Positions 54,394 through 62,661 of a DNA stretch of 64,000 nucleotides are shown piece by piece. Numbering within the stretch: position 1 is the stretch's first letter; each line of letters begins with the position of its first letter. Origin of the DNA: JBBDIX01 sp040880235 (GTDB lineage: Bacteria > Actinomycetota > Nitriliruptoria > Nitriliruptorales > Nitriliruptoraceae); assembly GCA_040880235.1 (NCBI GenBank), contig JBBDIX010000073.1:14795-78794 (forward strand), written 5' to 3'. A model generated the notes under the pieces. The model saw only the letters and a list, made by a program, of their open reading frames with translations. It had not been told where the DNA came from and searched no databases. The translations under genes and the position numbers were made by a program.

Positions 54394-55299
54394 GTGCCGC
54401 ACACGTTCGACGGCGTCTCCGACGTCGTCGCGGGCCTCGCATCCGTGGGCTACGTCGCCGACGAGGCGCTCGCGACCGTGGTGTTCCTCGCACGGCGACT
54501 GGGCCGGCCGGTGCTGGTCGAGGGTCCGGCCGGGGTCGGCAAGACCGAACTCGCCCGTGCCGTCGCCACGATGTCGGACGCCCGGCTCGTGCGCCTGCAG
54601 TGTTACGAGGGTCTCGACGAGTCCCGGGCCCTGTACGAGTGGAACTATCGGCGTCAGCTCCTGCGGATCACGGCGGAGCAGGGCACCGGTGACGGTGACA
54701 CGCGGTGGCACGCCGTCGAGGACGACCTGTTCACCGAGGAGTACCTGCTCGAACGTCCGCTGCTGCACGCCCTGCGTGCCGAGGACGACGTCACGCTGCT
54801 CATCGACGAGATCGACAAGGTCGACGTCGAGTTCGAGGCACTGCTGCTCGAACTGCTCGACGAGTTTCAGGTCACGATCCCCGAACTCGGCACCATCGTG
54901 GCCGCCCGCCGGCCGTTCGTGGTGCTCACGTCGAACAGCACGCGGGAGCTGTCCGAGGCGCTGCGTCGCCGTTGCCTGTTCCTGTACCTCGATCATCCCG
55001 ACCGGGAACGTGAACTGGCGATCGTGCGCCAACGGGTCCCCGAGGCCCCCGCGGCGATCGCCGAACAGGTCGTCGCGCTGGTCGCGTCGCTGCGCCGGCT
55101 CGACCTGCGACGGCCCCCATCCGTCGCGGAGACGCTCGACTGGGTCCGCACGCTCGTCGCCCTGGGCGTCGACACCCTCGACGGGGACGTCGCCCGGGCC
55201 ACGCTCGGGGTCGTGCTCAAGTTCCGGACCGACATCGAGGTGGCCGACGCTCACCTGGCCGACACCCGATCGGCCGACGCCGACGTGGGTGACCGGTGA
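54394..55299 (+). CDS. MoxR-type AAA+ ATPase
   Basis: A 301-residue ATPase: Walker A LVEGPAGVGKTELARA, Walker B VTLLIDEIDKVD, sensor 1 FVVLTSNSTRELSEALRRRC. MoxR proteins act as chaperones that load metal or assemble complexes together with VWA-domain partners. The following two genes overlap it and each other by four bases (GTGA, ATGA), making a three-gene unit with a VWA protein at the end. Confidence 0.93.
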   Translation: MPHTFDGVSDVVAGLASVGYVADEALATVVFLARRLGRPVLVEGPAGVGKTELARAVATMSDARLVRLQCYEGLDESRALYEWNYRRQLLRITAEQGTGDGDTRWHAVEDDLFTEEYLLERPLLHALRAEDDVTLLIDEIDKVDVEFEALLLELLDEFQVTIPELGTIVAARRPFVVLTSNSTRELSEALRRRCLFLYLDHPDRERELAIVRQRVPEAPAAIAEQVVALVASLRRLDLRRPPSVAETLDWVRTLVALGVDTLDGDVARATLGVVLKFRTDIEVADAHLADTRSADADVGDR

Positions 55300-56549
55300 C
55301 CGACCACCCGGACCCGATGGCAGCCGACCGCCGGGTGCTCGTCGTCGCACTGGTGGCGATGGTGGTGTTCGTGTCGGTCGGGGTGGTCAGCGCCCAGCTG
55401 TTCGCCAGCTCGCCGTGCGGAGACCTCGCACCGTCACCGTCCCCGGTCGCCCCGACCGAGGTTCCGTCCGAGGCGTCAGCGTTCGAGGCGGTGCTGGGAC
55501 CGACGTCTGGCGCGTGGGACGTCGGGTTCGCCGCCGACGGACTGGTCGAGGTGTTCGACGGCCGACTCGCGGTGACGGGACCGGGGATGCTCACGATCGG
55601 TGCCGATGGCCCCGCCCGCGGGGTGCTCGCGGCGCCCGCTCGCGTCGTCGGCGGGGGCGACACGCTGTGGTCCATCGCCTGGATGAACGACCTGACGGGT
55701 CAGGTCGACGCGCTCGTGGCCATCGACGAGGACCTCGAGGTGGGCACGTGCGTCGACACGGCCGTGGTCGGGTCCCCGTTCGCGTTCCACCTCGACGCCG
55801 GCGACGGACAGCTGCTGCTGTTGCGCGTGGAGGAGGATGCCCGCGACCCCCTGCTGCAGTTGCGTGACCCCGTGCAGGGCAGCGTGTGGGAGGCGCAGGT
55901 GGCCGTACCGGTCGCGCCCCCCGGGATCCTCGCCGAGCGGGTCACGGGTCGCGCGGGCCCCGACACGGTCGTGACGGCGCGGCGCGTGCTCGACGGTGAG
56001 TCCGAGCCCGCCATCGCGGCACACGACCGGACGGACGGCGCCCTGCGGTGGAGCCTGGACATCGACGAGGCTGGCGTGCACCCACCTGCCTGGCTGCGTG
56101 TCCTCCACGTGGGTGCGTCGACGGCCGTCCTCGAGGAGGCCCTGGACACCCCGGAGGGCGGCGGTTCGGTGTTCTCGGTGTCCCTCGACGACGGCAGCGT
56201 GACGTGGCGCCTGCCGGTCGATCCCGGTGTCACCGTCGATGCCGTGATCGTGGTCGACGGTGACACCCACGTGGCGACCTCGGGCCCTGCCGGTGCACGG
56301 GTGACCATCGTCGGTCCCGACGGGTCAGCCGGTCCTGCCCTCGCCCTGCCGGGATCCACGCCGGTGCTCGTCGACCTCGGGGACCTCGGGGCGCTCGCCA
56401 GCACCCGGGAGGCCTCCGCGCTCCTGGCCGGCGAGGTCCCGGTGATCGACGCAGGTGGGGTCGTGGCTGGGCGGGTGCACGGTGGGGTCGCGTGGCTCGT
56501 GCTGCGCCTGGACGGCGGCGACGTGCTGGTCGGATTCGACCGACCATGA
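55296..56549 (+). CDS. Membrane-anchored beta-propeller-like protein between MoxR and VWA genes
   Basis: A 417-residue protein with one N-terminal helix (VLVVALVAMVVFVSVGVVSA) and a Pro/Ser/Glu linker. The extracytoplasmic domain has repeats such as AIAAHDRTDGALRWSLDIDE and FSVSLDDGSVTWRLPVDPG, which look like PQQ-type beta-propeller blades. No family was recognised with certainty. Its overlap with both neighbours suggests it is a substrate or partner of the MoxR-VWA pair. Confidence 0.7.
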   Translation: MTDHPDPMAADRRVLVVALVAMVVFVSVGVVSAQLFASSPCGDLAPSPSPVAPTEVPSEASAFEAVLGPTSGAWDVGFAADGLVEVFDGRLAVTGPGMLTIGADGPARGVLAAPARVVGGGDTLWSIAWMNDLTGQVDALVAIDEDLEVGTCVDTAVVGSPFAFHLDAGDGQLLLLRVEEDARDPLLQLRDPVQGSVWEAQVAVPVAPPGILAERVTGRAGPDTVVTARRVLDGESEPAIAAHDRTDGALRWSLDIDEAGVHPPAWLRVLHVGASTAVLEEALDTPEGGGSVFSVSLDDGSVTWRLPVDPGVTVDAVIVVDGDTHVATSGPAGARVTIVGPDGSAGPALALPGSTPVLVDLGDLGALASTREASALLAGEVPVIDAGGVVAGRVHGGVAWLVLRLDGGDVLVGFDRP

Positions 56550-57937
56550 ACGCTGCGCCGGCGTTCGAGGCACTGCTCGCCCGGGTCCTCGACCTGCACG
56601 GCGCCCTGCGCCGGTCGGGAGTGTGCGTCGCAGCGACGGCGTCGATCGACGCCGCTCGATGTCTGGCTCACGTCGACCTGGCGCGTCGCGAGCAGGTCCG
56701 TGCGGCACTCGCGACGTCGTCCCTCACGACGGCGGCCCACCGCGCACTGTTCGACGACCTGTTCGACCTCTACCTGCCGGCGTGCGTCCTGACGAGCACG
56801 GGGGACGGCGACCCGGGTGTGCTCGTCGCCACAGGACCTCGCGACCTCGACGAGCGCCTCGACGAGGTGGCCGACGCGCTCGACGGTGAGGGCGACGAAC
56901 GCCTGCGCGACCTCGCCCGCACGCTCGTCACCGAACTCGGGGCCGTGGCGGGACGGGACGGGACCGTCGCGCACTACGCCTATCGCGTGCAGCGGGCACT
57001 GTCGTCCGATGACCTGCTGCGCCGGCTCGCGCGGCACATCGATCACCCCGACGGCGCACAGACGGAGACGCTCGAGGACCGGCTTCGCCGGGATCGATTC
57101 GAGGCTCGGCTCGACGTGCTTCGCGACGAGGTCGACGCGCAGGTCCGGCATCGCACCGCGGCTCGACGTGGAGCAGACGACGTCGCGGCGCGTCTCCAGC
57201 ACGCGCCACTGGTCGACCGTGACCTGTTGCGGATGTCGCCCGCGGACCAGCGAGAACTGCAGGCGACGCTGCGTCCCCTGGCTCGGCGGCTCGCGGTGCG
57301 GATGTCGGCACGCCGGCAGCGTTCCCGGTCCGGAAGGGTCGACCTGCGTCGCACCGTCCACCGGGCCATGTCCACGGGCGGTGTCCCGTTCGAACCGCGT
57401 CTGGTCGCACGACGTGTCCAGCGTCCGGAACTGTTTGTGCTGTGCGACGTGTCGGCATCCGTGGCGTCCTTCTCGCGCTTCACCCTCATGCTGGTGCACG
57501 CGCTGCAGGGACAGTTCAGCCGGGTGCGTTCCTTCGCGTTCATCGACACGATGGATGAGGTCACCCGCTGGATGGACACCGACGACCTCGCGGGCGCGGT
57601 CGCGTCCCTGACGGCCGGGGCGGACCTGGTTCGTCGCGACGGGCACACCGACCACGGCCATGCGTTGCAGGGCTTCGCGGAGCGGTGGGGTCGTGACGTG
57701 GGACCCCGAACGACCGTGCTCGTGCTGGGTGACGCACGAAACAACCACCGCCAGGCCGGCGCGTGGGTGCTGCGCGAGATCCATGACCGCGCGCGTCACG
57801 TCTACTGGCTCAATCCGGAGCCGCGCCGTCACTGGGACACGGGCGACTCGATCGCATCGGCCTACGCGCGTCACGTCGACGAGATGGTCGAGGTCCGCAA
57901 CCTCCGGCAGCTCGCCGGGTTCGTCGAACGCATCTGA
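56546..57937 (+). CDS. VWA domain-containing CoxE-like protein
   Basis: A 463-residue cytoplasmic protein. The C-terminal half has a von Willebrand A domain with MIDAS motif DVSASV (LFVLCDVSASVASFSRFTLM) and later TTVLVLGDARNNHRQAG, typical of CoxE-like proteins that pair with MoxR ATPases. The N-terminal half is helical and charged. ATG 56546 overlaps the stop of the preceding gene; the frame is open 18 codons further up. Confidence 0.9.
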   Translation: MNAAPAFEALLARVLDLHGALRRSGVCVAATASIDAARCLAHVDLARREQVRAALATSSLTTAAHRALFDDLFDLYLPACVLTSTGDGDPGVLVATGPRDLDERLDEVADALDGEGDERLRDLARTLVTELGAVAGRDGTVAHYAYRVQRALSSDDLLRRLARHIDHPDGAQTETLEDRLRRDRFEARLDVLRDEVDAQVRHRTAARRGADDVAARLQHAPLVDRDLLRMSPADQRELQATLRPLARRLAVRMSARRQRSRSGRVDLRRTVHRAMSTGGVPFEPRLVARRVQRPELFVLCDVSASVASFSRFTLMLVHALQGQFSRVRSFAFIDTMDEVTRWMDTDDLAGAVASLTAGADLVRRDGHTDHGHALQGFAERWGRDVGPRTTVLVLGDARNNHRQAGAWVLREIHDRARHVYWLNPEPRRHWDTGDSIASAYARHVDEMVEVRNLRQLAGFVERI

Positions 57938-57950
57938 GATCGACGGCGGC

Positions 57951-59216
57951 TCAGTCGGTCCGTTCGGACGCGGCGAGGGACACCGCCTCGTCGAGACGCC
58001 GCTCCCGGTGCACCAGACGCGCGCCGACGAGCAGGACCACGATCACCACTGCCAGGGCGACCTCGACGGACACGAGGTCGGCCAGGGTGCCCGACATCGC
58101 GGCGGAGAGGGGCCGTGACCCGAGGAATGCGATGCCCCACAGGGCCATGACCCGGCCCCGCAGCTCATCCGGGACCCGCTGCTGCATCAGTGTCGTCAGC
58201 GACGTCAGCGCGTAGGCCATGCCCAGTCCACCCACGAGCAGTGCGACGACGGTCAGCGGCGGCTGCGCCATCGTGGGCAGGGCGCTGATGCCGACGAGCA
58301 GGAACCCCGCCGCCATGCCGATCATCCCGATCACCCCGAGGCGACGCAGACCGAGCCACACCTGCATGCGACGAAGGGTCACGAACCCGACGGCGGAACC
58401 GATGCCGAACGCGGACGCGAGCACCCCGACGAACGACGACTCGCGACCCAGCTGGTCGGCGATCGCCGGGCTGAGGGTCACGACGGGGTCCGTGCCGATC
58501 CCGGTCATGAGGATCCCGAGCAGCAGCACCATCATGGGGGCGTCGGAGCGTGCATGGCGCCACCCGGCGAGCATGCTTCGGTCCGCGGATCGCCGGCGCG
58601 CGACCTCCCGGATGCGGATGACCGCGAGGATGACGGCGTAGACGAGGTTGGCGCCTGCCGCGACGAGGAAGGTCGCCGTCGCGCCGGCGGATGCGAGCAG
58701 CAGCGCGCCGAGTGCCGGGCCGCCGGCCCGGGCGATGGTCATGGGCAGCGAGTTGAGCGCGATCGCGGTGGGCAGTTCCTCGGGCTCGACGAGTGCGGGC
58801 AGCAGTGCGTGCATCGCGGGCAGGCCGATGGCGAACCCGATGCCGACCACCAGTCCCGCCAGGATCGTGACGTAGGCGTCGACGGTGGTGGTGAGCCCGA
58901 CGTTCATCGACCACAGCGCGAGGCCCCCCGATCCGAGGAATCCGACGATTCGGCCCGCGACGAGCTGACGTCGCCGGTCTCCGCGATCGGCGAGACCTCC
59001 GGTGTAGGGGGCGAGCACGATCTGCGGGAGGAACTGGGCGACGCTGACGGCGCCGACGAGCATCGTCGATCGGGTCAGGTCCCACACGATGATCGCCGCG
59101 GCGATGTTGTGGATCCACACGCCCATCGTGGAGAACAGCTTGCCGCCGAAGAAGGGGCCGAACGTGGGGTCGCCGAGCAGGCGGAGCTGACTGCGTCCCA
59201 CGGCCTGGGTGGACAC
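57951..59216 (-). CDS. Major facilitator superfamily transporter
   Basis: A 421-residue, 12-helix protein of the enterobactin-exporter-like (MFS_3) type: FGPFFGGKLFSTMGVWIHNI, the loop motif GGLADRGDRRRQLVAGRIVG, and LVEPEELPTAIALNSLPMTI. GTG start. Substrate unknown; such proteins are mostly drug or siderophore exporters. Stands alone, transcribed away from nadD. Confidence 0.9.
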   Translation of the reverse strand: MSTQAVGRSQLRLLGDPTFGPFFGGKLFSTMGVWIHNIAAAIIVWDLTRSTMLVGAVSVAQFLPQIVLAPYTGGLADRGDRRRQLVAGRIVGFLGSGGLALWSMNVGLTTTVDAYVTILAGLVVGIGFAIGLPAMHALLPALVEPEELPTAIALNSLPMTIARAGGPALGALLLASAGATATFLVAAGANLVYAVILAVIRIREVARRRSADRSMLAGWRHARSDAPMMVLLLGILMTGIGTDPVVTLSPAIADQLGRESSFVGVLASAFGIGSAVGFVTLRRMQVWLGLRRLGVIGMIGMAAGFLLVGISALPTMAQPPLTVVALLVGGLGMAYALTSLTTLMQQRVPDELRGRVMALWGIAFLGSRPLSAAMSGTLADLVSVEVALAVVIVVLLVGARLVHRERRLDEAVSLAASERTD

Positions 59217-59293
59217 CGGTCGACCTCGATGCGTGCGGTGAGGGGTGTGCAGGCGGATCCTGACGACAGGCTACTTCGCCGGGTCGGCGGCAC

Positions 59294-59299
59294 TAGCCT
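59294..59299 (+). promoter_or_regulatory. -10 element TAGCCT for nadD; likely leaderless
   Basis: Same hexamer as before the ArsR gene, eight bases before the ATG at 59308, with no Shine-Dalgarno between. Confidence 0.4.
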
Positions 59300-59307
59300 G
59301 CGGGGCG

Positions 59308-59883
59308 ATGGAACGCCGCGTGGGACTGCTGGGAGGGACGTTCGACCCTCCACACCTCGGACACCTCATCGTGGCCGAGTGTGCCCGCGTCGAACTCGAT
59401 CTCGACGAGGTACGGCTCGTCGTCGCCGGTGACCCCTGGATGAAGGCCCCGAACGCGACCGCCGCCGAACGGGCCGCACTCGTCGAGATCGCGGTGCAGG
59501 GCTCGGACGGACTCGTGGCGGACCTGACCGAGGTCCAGCGGACCGGTCCCACCCACAGCATCGACACCGTCGAGCAGCTCTCGCAGCAGGAACCCGACGT
59601 CGCGTGGACACTGCTGATCGGGGCCGACCTCGTGGACCAGCTCGACCAGTGGCATCGCCACGAGGACCTGCGGGCCGCGGTCGACATCGTGGTGATGTCA
59701 CGTCCGGACGCTCCAACGTTGGTCGACAGCGGCCTGCGACATCTCGCCACGCCGCTGATCGGGATCTCCTCGTCCGACGTGCGTGAGCGCTACCGGACCC
59801 GCCGCGCGACGCGCCACCTCGTGCCGATTCCCGTCGACCGCCACATCCGGGATCTCGGGATGTACGGGGCACACGATGGCTGA
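59308..59883 (+). CDS. nadD: Nicotinate-nucleotide adenylyltransferase
   Basis: A 191-residue enzyme of NAD synthesis. The nucleotide-binding HxGH is in GGTFDPPHLGHLIVAECA, the substrate loop is RTGPTHSIDTVEQL, and the second motif is GISSSDVRERY. ATG 59308 is the natural start for the family even though the frame is open from 59245. It is followed by a membrane protein and rsfS, a usual order. Confidence 0.95.
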   Translation: MERRVGLLGGTFDPPHLGHLIVAECARVELDLDEVRLVVAGDPWMKAPNATAAERAALVEIAVQGSDGLVADLTEVQRTGPTHSIDTVEQLSQQEPDVAWTLLIGADLVDQLDQWHRHEDLRAAVDIVVMSRPDAPTLVDSGLRHLATPLIGISSSDVRERYRTRRATRHLVPIPVDRHIRDLGMYGAHDG

Positions 59884-60352
59884 CCCGCGCCGGCCCCGGG
59901 TGGACCTGATCGAGGACCACCATCGCACCCAGCGCGCCCGACACCGTCGGCAGCGTGAGCGACGGCGACGTCGTGCCGCCGCAGAGGGAGCGGGTTCTCC
60001 GGCGATGTCCGACGTCACGGGAGCCGGACCGCCCCCGCCCGTGGCGCCGGGTGACCGAGGGCTGATCTTCGACGACCCGCAGCAACCCGACGAGCGTCGA
60101 CGTCGCCGCCGTCCCCGCACGGATGCAGCGATCATCCGGGTGAATCGCCACCGGGCCGTGCGACTGCGACCCGCCTGGCGTCGCATGGCCATGGCGCTGC
60201 TGCTGGTCGTGGTCGCGCTGCTGCTGGTCGTCGGCGTGGTCGCCTGGTACGTGGCTCCCGACCCGTCCGGTTGGGTCGGCGACGTGACCGGCCAGTGGAC
60301 CCGGGCGTTGCGTGACTGGGCGCTCGGCCTGCTCACGATCCGGGGGGCGTGA
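59876..60352 (+). CDS. Single-pass membrane protein with basic N-terminus
   Basis: A 158-residue protein overlapping the nadD stop by eight bases. A very Arg-rich cytoplasmic region (about 1-100), one hydrophobic helix (MALLLVVVALLLVVGVVAWYV, about 105-126) and a short tail. In many actinobacteria this position holds a LytR-like protein; no such domain is seen here. Function unknown. Confidence 0.65.
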   Translation: MADPRRPRVDLIEDHHRTQRARHRRQRERRRRRAAAEGAGSPAMSDVTGAGPPPPVAPGDRGLIFDDPQQPDERRRRRRPRTDAAIIRVNRHRAVRLRPAWRRMAMALLLVVVALLLVVGVVAWYVAPDPSGWVGDVTGQWTRALRDWALGLLTIRGA

Positions 60353-60410
60353 CGATCGCGACCGCGGGGTCGTGCGACTGTGGTTCCCTGTGACCACGAA
60401 CCACGAGGTG

Positions 60411-60827
60411 ACCGTGCCCGCAACCGAAGAAGCCGTCCAGCTCGCCGTCGCCGCAGCCGCCGCTGCAGACGACGTCAAGGCCACCGAACTGACGATCCTC
60501 GAGGTCGCGGACATCCTCGCGCTCGTCGACGTGTTCCTGCTCGCCTCGGCGAGTTCGGACCGGCAGCTCGGGGCGGTCGCCGAACGGATCGAGGAACGGC
60601 TCCGCGAGCAGGATCGGCGTCCGTTGCGACGCGAGGGCAGTCCGGCGTCGGGCTGGGTGCTCATCGACTACGGGGACCTCGTCTGCCACGTCTTCTCCAA
60701 CGAACAACGGGGGGTGTTCTCCCTCGAACGCCTGTGGGCGGATGTTCCTCGCCGTGACGTGCAGACGGGTGAACGGTTGCCGGCCATGACGTCGCCGTCG
60801 CCCTCGTCGTTCCCCTCGACCGCGTGA
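60411..60827 (+). CDS. rsfS: Ribosomal silencing factor RsfS
   Basis: A 138-residue protein that binds uL14 and blocks subunit joining. Typical segments: VKATELTILEVADILALVDV, LLASASSDRQLGAVAERI, GWVLIDYGDLVCHVFSNEQR. GTG 60411 has GAGG five bases upstream; GTG 60390 is a possible alternative. A Ser/Pro-rich tail extends beyond the domain. Confidence 0.92.
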   Translation, partial: TVPATEEAVQLAVAAAAAADDVKATELTILEVADILALVDVFLLASASSDRQLGAVAERIEERLREQDRRPLRREGSPASGWVLIDYGDLVCHVFSNEQRGVFSLERLWADVPRRDVQTGERLPAMTSPSPSSFPSTA

Positions 60828-61441
60828 GGCGCATCGTGCTGGTGCGCCACGGCGAGTCCGCGTGGAACGCGGAGGGTCGTGTGCAGGGACAGTCCGGGCC
60901 GGGGCTGTCCGAACTCGGTCATCGGCAGGCTCGTGCCACGGCCGAGGAGATCGGCCGACGGCACTCGGATGCTGACCTGTGGGTGTCGGATCTCCAGCGA
61001 GCCGTGGAGACCGTCGAACCCATGCAGGACGTCCTCGGGTGTCGCGCCGTCGTCGACGAGAGGCTGCGGGAACGCAGCTTCGGGTCGTGGGAGGGCTCCC
61101 TGCGCGACGACGTGATCGCCCGTGACGGTGACCGATGGCAACGTTGGATGTCCGGGCAGGACGTCATCCCGGAGGTCGGCGGCGAGACGGCCGACCAGCT
61201 CGCGGATCGCGCCCACGACGTCGTGCGCGACATCCTGACAAGCGCGGAAGACGGGAGCACCATCGTCGTGGTGACCCATGGGGGACTGATCTGGCACGGG
61301 GTTCACCGGCTCGTGGGGCTCCCGGATCGCAGCCTCGGAGGGGTGCACAACACGTCGCTCACGGTGCTCATCGATCTCGGCGATGCGCGCACGCTTCTGG
61401 GTACCTGGAACTCGACCGGGCATCTCCCACACGACCTCTGA
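60824..61441 (+). CDS. Histidine phosphatase family protein
   Basis: A 205-residue phosphoglycerate mutase-like enzyme: catalytic LVRHGESAWNAEGRVQG, Glu in DERLRERSFGSWEG and second His in VVVTHGGLI. GTG start overlaps the rsfS stop (GTGA). In actinobacteria the enzyme after rsfS is often annotated as glucosyl-3-phosphoglycerate phosphatase or a broad phosphatase; the substrate is not determined here. Confidence 0.9.
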   Translation: MRRIVLVRHGESAWNAEGRVQGQSGPGLSELGHRQARATAEEIGRRHSDADLWVSDLQRAVETVEPMQDVLGCRAVVDERLRERSFGSWEGSLRDDVIARDGDRWQRWMSGQDVIPEVGGETADQLADRAHDVVRDILTSAEDGSTIVVVTHGGLIWHGVHRLVGLPDRSLGGVHNTSLTVLIDLGDARTLLGTWNSTGHLPHDL

Positions 61442-61540
61442 CGTCACGTCTGCGTGGTCATCACCGGAGTGTCCCGGCGGACGCCGAGGCGGTGGGCGGT
61501 GCCGAGCAGAGACGTCAGCGCGAGCCGGGGTCGCGCTCAC

Positions 61541-61570
61541 CTGCCGGGCGAGCAGGGCTCTGCCCGGCAG
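61541..61570. terminator. Hairpin between convergent phosphatase gene and minus-strand EAL operon
   Basis: A perfect 9-bp stem (CTGCCGGGC / GCCCGGCAG) with a 12-nt loop that can add three more pairs. No T-run on either side. The 246-bp gap 61442-61687 shows no gene; the hairpin probably ends both transcripts. Confidence 0.55.
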
Positions 61571-61687
61571 GGGGTGGAGCGCCGCGGGTGCTCGTGCGCA
61601 CGCTGCGTCTGCCGTGCGTGTCGTGGTGTCCCCTGTCGGGGTGGGGCCACCGGGCGACGTTGGAAGCGGTCGATGGTGGGGGCGGGG

Positions 61688-61774
61688 TCATCGGCCGCGC
61701 CGGCTGAGGCCGAAGCCTCCGAAGACGAAGAGCAGGACGACGATGATGATGACGATCCAGACGGTGGAGCTCAT
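61688..61774 (-). CDS. 28-residue membrane microprotein
   Basis: An ATG at 61774 overlaps the stop of the sigma-like gene (ATGA) and is preceded by AAGGA six bases upstream. The frame encodes MSSTVWIVIIIVVLLFVFGG and a short basic tail ending LSRRGR, then TGA. One membrane helix fills the protein, with the basic end expected in the cytoplasm. It is too short for usual gene calling. Small peptides of this form are widespread but mostly uncharacterised. Its place as last gene of the operon makes translation likely. Confidence 0.6.
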   Translation of the reverse strand: MSSTVWIVIIIVVLLFVFGGFGLSRRGR

Positions 61775-62142
61775 GGGTGTTCCTTCGGGTCGAGGGCATC
61801 GGTGCGGCGCCCGTCGTCGGTGGCGTGCTCGTGTGCCCGGGTGAGCAGCCAGGTCTGTGCGCTGTCTCGGCGGGGGTCGAAGTGGACGGCGTCCTGTCGG
61901 GCGTTGTCGAACGTCTCGCGGGTCACGGTCTCGGATCGTGAGGCGTCGCGAAGGACGCGGCGGACGTTGAGGTGGACGAGTCCGGCCATGCGGCTCTGGA
62001 GGGCGACGAATGCGTGCTGGTTGCCGCGTGCCACCCCGAGCAGCAGTGCTTCGACGGTGTCGGTGGCTGGGGGCGCCTCGACCGGGTGGTCGACGTCATC
62101 CGTGGGCCGGGCCTGCCGGCGGGAGATCTGGTCAACGAACAT
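61771..62142 (-). CDS. Protein consisting only of ECF sigma-70 region 2
   Basis: A 123-residue protein. Residues 30-112 align by eye with region 2 of SigK-type ECF sigma factors: LLLGVARGNQHAFVALQSRM, VRRVLRDASRSETVTRETF and FDPRRDSAQTWLLTRAHEHA. The chain stops just after region 2; region 4 (promoter -35 recognition) is missing and no frame downstream supplies it. AGAGGA stands eight bases before ATG 62142, which overlaps the preceding gene by 11 bases. It may be a decayed sigma factor or a stand-alone core-binding or anti-sigma-binding module. Several usually acidic positions are changed, in favour of loss of normal function. Confidence 0.6.
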   Translation of the reverse strand: MFVDQISRRQARPTDDVDHPVEAPPATDTVEALLLGVARGNQHAFVALQSRMAGLVHLNVRRVLRDASRSETVTRETFDNARQDAVHFDPRRDSAQTWLLTRAHEHATDDGRRTDALDPKEHP

Positions 62143-62542
62143 CGGAGAGTCCTCTCGAACGCTCGCCCCGGTTGCGCAGGGGGCGAGTGACGGCGGCGAG
62201 GTCGACGTCGAAACTGGGGAGGCCGCGCAGGTACCAGCTGGCAGCACGGAACGAACGGCAGCGCGGACCGTCGGGATCGATGGTGGCGTGGAGCAGTTCT
62301 GCCGTGGCCGCCGCCATGGTCGCCCCGTCCGGCACCCCGATCTGGATGCATGCGGTCCGGTCGAGGGTGGTCTGTGAGTTGGCGAGCCGACGGGACAGTT
62401 CGACCATCGGGATCTGTCGGTGTCCGAGATCGACCGTGTCGGGCTTGTCCGTGCCGTGGGCCCAGGCACGGAACGCGTCCTCGAGTTCGTCCAGGGGAGA
62501 CAGGAACGATCGGACGGACGACGGATGTTCGAGGAGAGACAC
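62132..62542 (-). CDS. Unknown protein translated from the second copy of the hairpin element
   Basis: A 136-residue soluble protein. Its first residues (VSLLEHPS) match those of the EAL protein because the DNA repeat extends into both genes. The rest is unrelated: FLSPLDELEDAFRAWAHG, VELSRRLANSQTTLDRT, DPDGPRCRSFRAASWYLRGL. Helix-rich, two cysteines, no motif of a known family recognised. GTG 62542 lies five bases after GGAG within the hairpin. The frame is open further upstream (to 62638), through the hairpin, but the hairpin copies differ by a one-base indel, so that extension is not coding. Confidence 0.65.
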   Translation of the reverse strand: MSLLEHPSSVRSFLSPLDELEDAFRAWAHGTDKPDTVDLGHRQIPMVELSRRLANSQTTLDRTACIQIGVPDGATMAAATAELLHATIDPDGPRCRSFRAASWYLRGLPSFDVDLAAVTRPLRNRGERSRGLSDVR

Positions 62543-62601
62543 GTGTGCTCCGGTCAGGACGGCTTCCCAGGGGACGCCGTGCCAAGGTCCGGAGCACGAT
62601 G
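62523..62601 (-). repeat. 79-bp copy of a duplicated leader element (copy B)
   Basis: Aligned with 63914-63993, the two differ at three positions only: the start codon's first base, a one-base indel in the loop, and one substitution. The repeat covers the hairpin, the start codon and the first six to seven codons. Confidence 0.95.
62545..62597 (-). promoter_or_regulatory. Shine-Dalgarno-sequestering RNA hairpin, copy B
   Basis: On the minus strand GTGCTCCGG pairs perfectly with CCGGAGCAC over 9 bp. The 3' arm contains GGAG, which lies five bases before GTG 62542. The 35-nt loop contains an inner helix (GGcACGGC / GCCGTCC, one bulged C) capped by a small TCC/GGA hairpin. When folded, the ribosome site is closed. 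It sits in the 119-bp gap between the EAL gene and this gene. Confidence 0.7.
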
Positions 62602-62661
62602 GTCGTCGGCTGATCGCCAACGGTGTTGCTCGAATCACCGTACGTCAGCATGGTCGGTCCG

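Noticed and set aside
61454..62377. Plus-strand 307-codon open frame opposite the sigma-like and unknown genes
   Set aside because: No domain, no ribosome site, and the minus-strand genes have coupled overlaps, Shine-Dalgarno sites and recognisable homology.
62545..62597. c-di-GMP-I (GEMM) riboswitch
   Set aside because: Suggested by the EAL gene, but the conserved GEMM core (GCAAAC, GACGCAAAG and tetraloop receptor) is not present; the element is a different structure.
62545..62597. The hairpin as a rho-independent terminator
   Set aside because: No T-run follows the stem and the start codon comes two bases after it, so translational control is the better reading.
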